From positions 18,756 to 23,941 of the forward strand of contig DNNT01000281.1 in the NCBI GenBank assembly GCA_003497545.1: a stretch of DNA of 5,186 nucleotides, read 5' to 3'. This DNA comes from Arenimonas sp. GTDB taxonomy: Bacteria; Pseudomonadota; Gammaproteobacteria; Xanthomonadales; Xanthomonadaceae. The position numbers were made by a program, and so were the translations under genes. The notes below the pieces were generated by a model. It was not told the origin of the DNA and ran no database searches. It saw nothing but the letters and a program-made list of their open reading frames with translations. Positions 1 through 5,186 of the stretch are shown piece after piece. Numbering within the stretch: position 1 is the stretch's first letter; every line of letters begins with the position of its first letter.

Positions 1-9
1 ATCGGTCAT
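1..9 (-). CDS. Start of a third gene in the glycosyltransferase operon (partial, 3 codons)
   Basis: On the minus strand an ATG at 9-7 overlaps the TGA stop of the GT4 gene (8-6) in the classic four-base ATGA arrangement and reads M-T-D before the window ends. A GGAG Shine-Dalgarno core (complement of 18-21) lies 8 bases upstream of this ATG, inside the GT4 coding end, which is good spacing. ATGA overlaps with a well-placed ribosome site usually mark translationally coupled genes in one operon. Nothing can be said about the product. The alternative is a chance ATG at a stop codon, because only three codons are visible. Confidence 0.45.
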
Positions 10-1148
10 GCGGCCGACTCCAGGAGTGCGTTGATCTTGGCCGAGAACACGCCCCAGGATCTGGTTTGCGCGAACTCCCGGCAGGCCGACTCCGATGCCG
101 GCGTTCGGCCACGCTGCAACTGGTCGGTAACCGCCGCCGCGAAGCCGATGTAGTCCCCTGGTGGAACCAGGCGACCAGTTAGCCCCTCCGCAATGGCATC
201 CGGCACACCGCCCACGCGGAAGGCCACGCTGGCCAACCCGAAGCTGGCGGCTTCCAGCGCCACCATGCCGAAGCCTTCGACGTCGCCCGGCTCATCCAGC
301 ACCGGGAATACGTGACAGTCAGCACTCGCCAGGGCCGATTCCAACGTCGCCTGGTCGCAACGCCCGGCGAAGAAGACGTGCCCCTGAACGCCCGCCTCGG
401 TGGCCGCCTGCTTGATCCTGGACTCCTCGCCCGCCCGAACCCCATGAAGCGCTTCCGTCGCCTCGGCACCGATAATCACCAGGACGACGTCCGGCACCCG
501 CACCACGATCGCCGGAAGCGCCTCGCGCACAAACGCCACTAGGCCCTTTCTCCGGGTGAAACGCCCCACCGACACCAGCATCGGGCGAGCGTCGAGCCCC
601 CAAAGCGACCGGGCGGGCACGGCCGGCGGCGGCGCCGCCACCAGATCGACACCAGGGTTGACGACGTGCAGGCGGTTCGCCGGCACTCCGCGCGAGCGGG
701 CCAACTCAGCGGTATTCGCGCTATTGGCGAACACAAGGTCGCAGCGCCGGATGAATGGCAGCCAGAGCTTCTGGTAGACCCAGCTCGGCGCAATCACGTC
801 CAGGCCATGCAGATAGACGGCGCAACGTGCGCCTGACAGGCGCGCCGCCGCCCACGCCAGCGGCGCCGTGAGCCCGCTCCCAGCCAGGATCCAGCGCGGC
901 CGGCGTCGGCGTGCCATTCCGATGGCCGCGCGCAGCGCCTGCCGGAGGAACCGATGCAGGGGAACCAGCGGCACCTCCAAAACCTCGCACCCGGCGGCTA
1001 CGTGGGCGGCGCTGCCTTCCGGCCCGCACAGTATCGGATTCCAGCGCGGCTCCAGACCTTGCAGCAGTCGATGGTTGAGCTTCTCCATACCCCCAACCAG
1101 CGGCGGGAAATTGCGGGTGACCAACAACACCGCCTCGCGCGCCGCCAT
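6..1148 (-). CDS. Glycosyltransferase family 4 (GT-B fold) protein
   Basis: This is a complete 380-residue protein, normal length for family GT4. These are cytosolic or membrane-peripheral enzymes that move a sugar from a nucleotide donor to a lipid-linked or other acceptor with retention. The N-terminal acceptor half carries the glycine-rich loop PPLVGGME (residues 15-22) and an HGLD motif at 114-117. The C-terminal donor half begins with SVGRFTRRKG (193-202), matching the usual GR-x-x-x-RKG donor-binding loop. It holds the EX7E retaining motif as E291 and E299 (EGFGMVALE), followed by GGVPDAI at 313-319. No signal peptide or membrane segment is visible. The stretch 79-85 is arginine-rich and could help membrane contact (inference). 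The ATG starts four bases after the GT2 stop and has no good Shine-Dalgarno of its own, only a weak AAGAAG directly abutting it, which suggests translation coupled to GT2. The family assignment is firm. Donor, acceptor and pathway (O-antigen, exopolysaccharide, glycolipid or pilin glycan) cannot be read from the sequence. Confidence 0.93.
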   Translation of the reverse strand: MAAREAVLLVTRNFPPLVGGMEKLNHRLLQGLEPRWNPILCGPEGSAAHVAAGCEVLEVPLVPLHRFLRQALRAAIGMARRRRPRWILAGSGLTAPLAWAAARLSGARCAVYLHGLDVIAPSWVYQKLWLPFIRRCDLVFANSANTAELARSRGVPANRLHVVNPGVDLVAAPPPAVPARSLWGLDARPMLVSVGRFTRRKGLVAFVREALPAIVVRVPDVVLVIIGAEATEALHGVRAGEESRIKQAATEAGVQGHVFFAGRCDQATLESALASADCHVFPVLDEPGDVEGFGMVALEAASFGLASVAFRVGGVPDAIAEGLTGRLVPPGDYIGFAAAVTDQLQRGRTPASESACREFAQTRSWGVFSAKINALLESAA

Positions 1149-1152
1149 CTTC

Positions 1153-2007
1153 TTACGTATCCCGGCGATAGGTCAGGGACGTGATTTGTTCGGAGATGAG
1201 CCCGATCAGGAAGATGATCACCGAGGCACTCAGCAGGAGCGCGCTCATATTGGTGAATCTCCCCTCGGTGGCGAAGGTATAGCTGTAATAAACCGCGCCG
1301 AGCAGGAAAAAGCCGACGCCAACTGGTGCGAACAGCTTTAGCGGCGAGTAGAGGGTGGCAATCTTGAAGATGATCAGGAGGAAACGAATGCCATCCTTCA
1401 GCGGCCGGATGTGGCTGGCCGTACCCACGCGCTTGTCCACCCGGACCGCCTCGTAGCCAACCGGATAAGCGCTACGAAAAAACGCCATGGTGCTGGTGGT
1501 CGGGTAACTGAACCCATTGGGCAACAGGTGAAGGAACTCGCGGAACTTGTCCGCACGCACCACGCGAAAGCCCGAAGTAAGGTCGAGGACACGGTGGCCC
1601 GTCATCCAACTGGCCAGCCGGTTGTAGAGTCCATTCGCCAACCCCCTGCCCACGCTTGCCTGGCCGCCGGCATCGCGGGCACCTACCACCATGTCGAACC
1701 CTTCTCCAAGCTTTTCCAGCAGGCGCGGAATGTGGGCGGGGTCATGCTGGCCGTCCGCGTCCATGAAGACGAGCACTTCGCCTGTGGCCGCGCGGGCACC
1801 CCGCTTGATGGCGGCCCCATTTCCCATCGAGTACGGCGAACTCAGGACCCGGGCGCCAAGGCTCTTGGCAGTGGACGCCGTGTCATCGGTCGACCCGTCA
1901 TCCACCACGATGACCTCGGCCCCCGGAAGCACTGCGCCCAGCCCCGGCAATGTCCGCCGCAGTCCCTCGGCCTCGTTCTTGGCTGGAAGAATGATGCTTA
2001 TCTTCAT
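1153..2007 (-). CDS. Glycosyltransferase family 2, dolichol/polyprenyl-phosphate sugar transferase type, with two C-terminal membrane helices
   Basis: This is a complete 284-residue GT-A protein. The N-terminal domain starts ISIILPAKNEAEGL (3-16), then VVDDGST (34-40) for nucleotide binding, and MDADGQHDP (82-90) with the D83-x-D85 metal-binding motif. LTSGFRVVR (143-151) is typical of the DPM1/GtrB-like branch. Two hydrophobic segments follow, roughly 225-245 and 255-274, ending in LIGLISEQITSL, a tail I associate with bacterial polyprenyl-phosphate glycosyltransferases. The likely role is to transfer a sugar from a nucleotide donor to a lipid phosphate or lipid-linked acceptor at the cytoplasmic face of the inner membrane. 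The ATG at 2007 is the first in frame after an upstream in-frame TAA, and a GGGG core (complement of 2013-2016) lies 5 bases upstream. It is the first gene of a minus-strand operon with the GT4 gene and diverges from pilB. Codons look less strictly G/C-ending than in the pil genes. The exact sugar is unknown; a processive synthase is less likely given the short length. Confidence 0.93.
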   Translation of the reverse strand: MKISIILPAKNEAEGLRRTLPGLGAVLPGAEVIVVDDGSTDDTASTAKSLGARVLSSPYSMGNGAAIKRGARAATGEVLVFMDADGQHDPAHIPRLLEKLGEGFDMVVGARDAGGQASVGRGLANGLYNRLASWMTGHRVLDLTSGFRVVRADKFREFLHLLPNGFSYPTTSTMAFFRSAYPVGYEAVRVDKRVGTASHIRPLKDGIRFLLIIFKIATLYSPLKLFAPVGVGFFLLGAVYYSYTFATEGRFTNMSALLLSASVIIFLIGLISEQITSLTYRRDT

Positions 2008-2050
2008 GAATTCCCCGCATCCACCTGATGCTGGGGTACTTTACACGCAC

Positions 2051-2086
2051 GGCCGGCAGCCGGGACCGGGGGTCCCAGGGCTGGCC
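2051..2086. other. GC-rich imperfect inverted repeat (hairpin) in the divergent spacer
   Basis: The core is a perfect six-pair stem, GGGACC (2062-2067) with GGTCCC (2071-2076), around a three-base GGG loop. It extends outward through AGCC (2058-2061) with GGCT (2079-2082) across a two-base bulge. It continues with GGCC (2051-2054) and GGCC (2083-2086) across a three-base bulge. On the plus strand a four-base T run (2095-2098) follows eight bases after the stem, which faintly resembles an attenuator or terminator ahead of pilB. On the minus strand no T run follows. It could be a 5'-leader structure, a protein-binding site, or chance in GC-rich DNA. Confidence 0.5.
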
Positions 2087-2130
2087 GGACCGGCATTTTG
2101 GGTTAGAGTTGACGCCAAGGCGCGACTCGG

Positions 2131-2136
2131 GGAGGA
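2131..2136 (+). promoter_or_regulatory. Strong Shine-Dalgarno site deciding the GTG start of pilB
   Basis: GGAGGA lies with its GGAGG core ending four bases before the GTG at 2140. An in-frame TGA at 2110-2112 rules out longer forms, and no in-frame ATG is nearby, so this site fixes GTG 2140 as the start. The spacing is slightly tight but the match to the 16S anti-Shine-Dalgarno is near perfect. Confidence 0.8.
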
Positions 2137-2139
2137 AGG

Positions 2140-3864
2140 GTGAACGCCAACGCGACTGCCAACCTGGTGGGGATCACCGGCATTGCCCGGCGCTTGGTGC
2201 TGGACGGGAACCTGAGCGAGGCCGACGCCCGCAAGGCCCTGGACGAGGCCAGCAAGCAGAAGAAGCCGGTCCACCTGTACCTGCTCGAGAAGAAGCTGGT
2301 CACGGCCGCCCACATCGCCGGGGCCAATGCCATCGAATTCGGCATGCCGCTGTTCGACGGCGGCGCCCTGGACCTGAACCAGGCCGCCACCAAGCTGGTC
2401 AGCGAGGAGCTGATCACCAAGCACCAGGCCCTGCCGCTGTTCAAGCGCGGCAACCGCCTGTTCGTGGGCATCGCCGACCCTACCAACACCCGGGCCCTGG
2501 ACGAGATCAAGTTCGCCGCCAACCTCACGGTCGAACCCATCCTGGTGGACGAGGACCGGCTGCGCCGCACCATCGAGCAGGCCCTGACGGCCAGCGACTC
2601 GATGGACCAGGGCATGGACGATGGCGAGGGCCTGGAAGGCCTGGAGTCCAGCGCCGGCGACGACGACGCCGCCGACAACCTGGCCGACACCAAGGGCAAC
2701 GACGACACGCCGGTTGTTCGCTTTGTGAACAAGGTCCTGCTCGACTCGATCAAGCGCGGCGCCTCGGACATCCACTTCGAGCCCTACGAAACCGAATACC
2801 GGGTGCGCCTGCGCATGGACGGCATCCTGCGCACCGTGGCCAAGGCCCCGGTGAAGCTGCACCCCCGCATCACCGCCCGCCTGAAGGTCATGGCCGCGCT
2901 GGACATCGCCGAGCGCCGCCTGCCGCAGGACGGCCGCATCAAGCTCAACATCAGCAAGACCAAGCAGATGGACTTCCGCGTGTCCACCTGCCCCACCCTG
3001 TTCGGCGAGAAGGTGGTGCTGCGCCTGCTCGACGGCAGCGCGGCCAAGCTGGGCATCGACAAGCTGGGCTACGAGGACGACCAGAAGCAGCTTTACCTGG
3101 ACGCCCTGGCCAAGCCCTACGGCATGATCCTGGTCACCGGCCCCACGGGCTCCGGCAAAACGGTGTCCCTGTACACCGGCCTGAACATCCTCAACACCGA
3201 CGAGCGCAACATCTCCACCGCCGAGGACCCGGTCGAAATCCGCGTCCCGGGCATCAACCAGGTGCAGATGAACCCCAAGAAGGGCATGACCTTCGCCGCG
3301 GCCCTGCGCAGCTTCCTGCGCCAGGACCCGGACGTGATCATGGTCGGCGAAATCCGCGACCTGGAAACCGCCGAAATCGCCGTGAAAGCGGCCCAGACGG
3401 GCCACCTGGTGCTGTCCACCCTGCACACCAACGACGCCCCGCAGACGGTGAGCCGCCTGATGAACATGGGCATCGCGCCCTACAACATCACCTCGTCGGT
3501 GACGATCATCATCGCCCAGCGCCTGGCCCGCCGACTGCACGACTGCAAGAAGCCCATCCACCTGCCCGAAAACGCGCTGCTGGCCGAGGGCTACACGCCC
3601 GAGGAAATCAAGGCCGGCATCACCCTGTACGAACCGGTGGGCTGCGACGACTGCAACGACGGCTACAAGGGCCGCGTCGGCATCTACCAGGTCATGCCGA
3701 TGGCCGAGAACATCCAGAAGATCATCCTGGAAGGCGGCAATGCGCTGCAGATCGCCCAAGCGGCCCAGGATGCCGGCGTGCGCGACCTGCGCCAGTCCGC
3801 CCTCTTCAAGGCCAAGCAGGGCGTGACCAGCCTGGCCGAAATCAACCGCGTGACCAAGGACTAA
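2140..3864 (+). CDS. pilB: Type IV pilus extension ATPase PilB
   Basis: This 574-residue protein is full length for PilB, the cytoplasmic hexameric ATPase of the GspE/PilB family that powers pilus assembly through PilC. Residues about 10-145 form the GspE/MshEN-type N-terminal domain, without the canonical RLG c-di-GMP motif. An acidic, low-complexity linker follows (152-189), then the second N-terminal domain with GASDIHFEPYE (207-217) and RLRMDG (223-228). The ATPase core has Walker A GPTGSGKT (334-341, K340), an Asp box AEDPVE (361-366), Walker B DVIMVGEIRD (398-407, E404) and a His box with H422 and H429. All catalytic elements are present, so it should be active. The C-terminal zinc region shows C469, C502 and C505, but the first cysteine of the usual pair is absent. 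It uses a GTG start with a strong ribosome site. pilC follows three bases after the stop. PilB rather than the retraction ATPase PilT is shown by the N-terminal domains, the length and the pilC neighbour. The related GspE of type II secretion is less likely because no gsp genes are seen. Confidence 0.97.
   Translation: MNANATANLVGITGIARRLVLDGNLSEADARKALDEASKQKKPVHLYLLEKKLVTAAHIAGANAIEFGMPLFDGGALDLNQAATKLVSEELITKHQALPLFKRGNRLFVGIADPTNTRALDEIKFAANLTVEPILVDEDRLRRTIEQALTASDSMDQGMDDGEGLEGLESSAGDDDAADNLADTKGNDDTPVVRFVNKVLLDSIKRGASDIHFEPYETEYRVRLRMDGILRTVAKAPVKLHPRITARLKVMAALDIAERRLPQDGRIKLNISKTKQMDFRVSTCPTLFGEKVVLRLLDGSAAKLGIDKLGYEDDQKQLYLDALAKPYGMILVTGPTGSGKTVSLYTGLNILNTDERNISTAEDPVEIRVPGINQVQMNPKKGMTFAAALRSFLRQDPDVIMVGEIRDLETAEIAVKAAQTGHLVLSTLHTNDAPQTVSRLMNMGIAPYNITSSVTIIIAQRLARRLHDCKKPIHLPENALLAEGYTPEEIKAGITLYEPVGCDDCNDGYKGRVGIYQVMPMAENIQKIILEGGNALQIAQAAQDAGVRDLRQSALFKAKQGVTSLAEINRVTKD
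3856..3860 (+). promoter_or_regulatory. Shine-Dalgarno site for pilC within the end of pilB
   Basis: AAGGA lies seven bases before the pilC ATG at 3868 and inside the last pilB codons. It supports this start over the in-frame ATG at 3913 (pilC residue 16), which has no comparable site. The three-base gap after the pilB stop suggests translational coupling, which would keep ATPase and platform protein levels linked. Confidence 0.6.
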
Positions 3865-3867
3865 GCC

Positions 3868-5115
3868 ATGGCGACGACCGCTGCGAAAGCCCCCGCTCCG
3901 CGCACCTCCGAGATGCAGCAGTTCACCTGGGAGGGTACCGACAAGCGCGGCGTGAAGATGAAGGGCGAGACCACGTCCAAGAACGCCAACCTGCTGCGGG
4001 CCGAGCTGCGCAAGCAGGGCATCAACCCGACGGTAGTTCGGGCCAAGTCCAAGCCCCTGTTCGGCTCCGCTGGCAGCGCCATCTCGGCCCAAGACATCTC
4101 GGTCTTCAGCCGCCAGATCGCCACCATGCTGCAGTCCGGCGTGCCGATGGTGCAGAGCTTCGAAATCCTGGCCTCCGGCCAGAAGAACCCGCGCATGCGC
4201 GACATGCTGATCGACATCCGTGACAACATCTCGGGTGGCAGCTCGCTCAGCGAAGCCATGGCCCGGCACCCGGTGCAGTTCGACCTGCTCTACCGCAACC
4301 TGACCCGCGCCGGCGAAAGCGCCGGCGTGCTGGACACGGTGCTCGACACGGTGGCCACCTACAAGGAGCGCACCGAAGCTCTTAAGGGCAAGATCAAGAA
4401 GGCCCTCTTCTACCCCGCGGCGGTTATGGCGGTGGCGATCCTGGTCAGCGCCATCCTGCTTATTTACGTCGTGCCGCAGTTTGAAGACGTGTTCAAGGGC
4501 TTTGGCGCCGACCTGCCGGCCTTCACCCAAATGATTGTCAATGCCTCGCGCTTCCTGACGTCCTGGTGGTGGGCCATCCTGCTGGGCGTGGTGGGCTCCA
4601 TCGCAGGTTTCCTTTTTGCCTACAAGCGGTCCATTGCGCTTGAGCGCTTCGTCGACCGAATGATGCTGAAGCTCCCCGTGATCGGCCAAATCCTCCACCA
4701 GTCCGCCATCGCCCGCTACGCCCGCACCCTGGCCCTGACCTTCAAGGCCGGCGTGCCCCTGGTCGAGGCGCTGGAAACCGTGGCCGGCGCCACCGGCTCC
4801 ATCGTCTACAACGACGCGGTCATCCGCATCCGCGAAGACGTCTCGGTCGGCTATCAGCTCAACGTGGCCATGAAGCAGGTCAACATCTTCCCGCACATGG
4901 TGGTGCAGATGACCGCCATCGGCGAAGAGGCCGGCGCCCTGGACACCATGCTGCTCAAGGTGGCCGAGTTCTACGAGCAGGAAGTGAACAACTCCGTGGA
5001 CGCCCTGGCCAGCCTGATCGAGCCCTTCATCATGGTGGTCATCGGCACGTTGGTGGGCGGCATGGTGGTCGGCATGTACCTGCCGATCTTCAAGCTCGCC
5101 GCCACGGTCGGCTGA
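3868..5115 (+). CDS. pilC: Type IV pilus inner-membrane platform protein PilC
   Basis: This 415-residue protein has the normal PilC/GspF length. It sits in the inner membrane, couples PilB rotation to pilin insertion and holds the base of the pilus. A short Ala/Pro-rich N-terminus (1-12) precedes FTWEGTDKRGVK (about 19-30), a conserved PilC opening. Two T2SSF domains follow, sharing a duplicated motif: SRQIATMLQSGVP (81-93) and ARTLALTFKAGVP (285-297). Three membrane segments are visible, about 180-202 (ending VVPQF), 234-252 (after three tryptophans, 233-235) and 386-406 near the C-terminus, the usual topology. The second and last pieces of the family signature, such as GEEAGALD after MTAIGE, are intact. 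It lies three bases after pilB and seven bases before a probable pilD, so the three form one operon. No break or frameshift is seen. GspF of type II secretion is the only realistic alternative, and the PilB partner argues against it. Confidence 0.97.
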   Translation: MATTAAKAPAPRTSEMQQFTWEGTDKRGVKMKGETTSKNANLLRAELRKQGINPTVVRAKSKPLFGSAGSAISAQDISVFSRQIATMLQSGVPMVQSFEILASGQKNPRMRDMLIDIRDNISGGSSLSEAMARHPVQFDLLYRNLTRAGESAGVLDTVLDTVATYKERTEALKGKIKKALFYPAAVMAVAILVSAILLIYVVPQFEDVFKGFGADLPAFTQMIVNASRFLTSWWWAILLGVVGSIAGFLFAYKRSIALERFVDRMMLKLPVIGQILHQSAIARYARTLALTFKAGVPLVEALETVAGATGSIVYNDAVIRIREDVSVGYQLNVAMKQVNIFPHMVVQMTAIGEEAGALDTMLLKVAEFYEQEVNNSVDALASLIEPFIMVVIGTLVGGMVVGMYLPIFKLAATVG

Positions 5116-5122
5116 GCCCCGC

Positions 5123-5186
5123 ATGCTCGACGCGCTCCAGGCCTCGGCCGCCCTGTCGGCCGGCATCGCCCTGCTCTTCGGCCTGC
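5123..5186 (+). CDS. pilD: Probable prepilin peptidase PilD, N-terminal fragment cut by the window edge
   Basis: An ATG seven bases after the pilC stop opens a frame of 21 codons to the window edge. The peptide begins MLDALQASAAL and continues into an Ala/Gly/Leu-rich hydrophobic run ending ALLFGL. That fits the first membrane helix of type IV prepilin peptidases, which cleave and N-methylate prepilins at the inner membrane. The catalytic aspartates and any zinc cysteines would lie beyond the window. No strong Shine-Dalgarno precedes it, so coupling to pilC is likely. The call leans mostly on the conserved pilB-pilC-pilD order; 21 residues alone do not prove it. Confidence 0.65.
   Translation, partial: MLDALQASAALSAGIALLFGL

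Larger units (their letters stand above)
2008..2139. promoter_or_regulatory. Divergent intergenic spacer between the glycosyltransferase and pilBCD operons
   Basis: This 132-bp spacer must contain, or lie downstream of, start sites for both outward operons. It holds a GC-rich hairpin (2051-2086), a GCCGG-A-CCGGC dyad (2084-2094), a short T run (2095-2098) and the pilB ribosome site. I searched both strands for sigma-70 and sigma-54 promoters. The best pieces (TTTACA at 2040-2045, TAGAGT at 2104-2109, and GG/GC at 2035/2047 with sigma-54 spacing) each lack a partner or match poorly, so no promoter is called. Its role as the divergent control region is inferred from gene orientation. Confidence 0.6.

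Noticed and set aside
2021..2026. AGGTGG on the minus strand as the GT2 ribosome site
   Set aside because: It is 13 bases from the ATG, too far; the GGGG core at 2013-2016 is better placed.
2034..2049. Possible sigma-54 promoter upstream of pilB
   Set aside because: GG at 2035-2036 and GC at 2047-2048 have the right spacing, but the remaining consensus positions match poorly (no CACG, no TT before GC). pilB is not a reliable sigma-54 target, and such matches arise by chance in GC-rich DNA.
2109..2114. TTGACG as a -35 element for pilB
   Set aside because: A -10 at normal spacing would fall on the ribosome-binding site (about 2132-2137, GAGGAA), which does not resemble a -10 element.
1411..2143. 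Plus-strand open frames of 205 and 150 codons opposite GT2
   Set aside because: Low-complexity composition and no motifs, while the minus strand encodes a full GT2 with DDGS and DXD motifs.
3913..3915. Alternative pilC start at the internal ATG (residue 16)
   Set aside because: It has no Shine-Dalgarno site, whereas the ATG at 3868 has AAGGA at seven bases and fits tight coupling to pilB.
2028..4223. A 731-codon plus-strand open frame overlapping pilB and the start of pilC
   Set aside because: It is a Pro/Arg/Gly/His-rich frame-shifted reading of pilB with no domain or credible ribosome site; its openness follows from high GC.
2041..5166. A 1041-codon open frame on the minus strand, antisense to pilB and pilC
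   Set aside because: Its translation is rich in His, Gly, Ala, Val and Gln with no recognisable domain, as expected when the complement of strongly G/C-ending codons avoids stops. PilB and PilC on the other strand have complete motifs and ribosome sites.

Overview
The window looks like a high-GC gammaproteobacterial chromosome, most likely from the Xanthomonadaceae or close relatives (Lysobacter/Luteimonas/Thermomonas/Stenotrophomonas type). The lineage call rests on the high GC and G/C-ending codons of the pilus genes and on the resemblance, from memory, of PilB and PilC to Xanthomonas-type proteins. No alignment was run, so the genus is open.

Layout. The left 2 kb is a minus-strand glycosyltransferase operon. 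It reads right to left: a GT2 polyprenyl-phosphate-type glycosyltransferase with two C-terminal membrane segments (1153-2007), then four bases later a GT4 glycosyltransferase (6-1148). The GT4 stop overlaps, in an ATGA arrangement, a well-placed start for a third gene that leaves the window at base 1. The right 3 kb is a plus-strand type IV pilus operon: pilB, the extension ATPase (2140-3864), pilC, the platform protein (3868-5115), and the first 21 codons of a probable pilD prepilin peptidase (5123 to the edge). The two operons diverge from a 132-bp spacer (2008-2139) that holds a strong GC-rich hairpin, a second dyad and the pilB Shine-Dalgarno. It has no promoter I can call with confidence. 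No gene-free stretch exceeds 132 bp, and I see no RNA gene, mobile element, CRISPR array or long repeat.

How the genes work together. PilB hydrolyses ATP in the cytoplasm to drive PilC in the inner membrane, which adds pilin subunits to the growing pilus; PilD would process the prepilins. The glycosyltransferases probably build or modify a lipid-linked or surface glycan. Their position directly divergent from pilBCD is the slot that pilA, the major pilin gene, occupies in Pseudomonas aeruginosa. No pilin gene is visible here. A functional link between glycan and pilus, such as pilin glycosylation, is possible but is inference only. Most of the window is ordinary. The points worth a second look are the missing pilin, the atypical zinc-site cysteines and acidic linker of PilB, and the structured divergent spacer.
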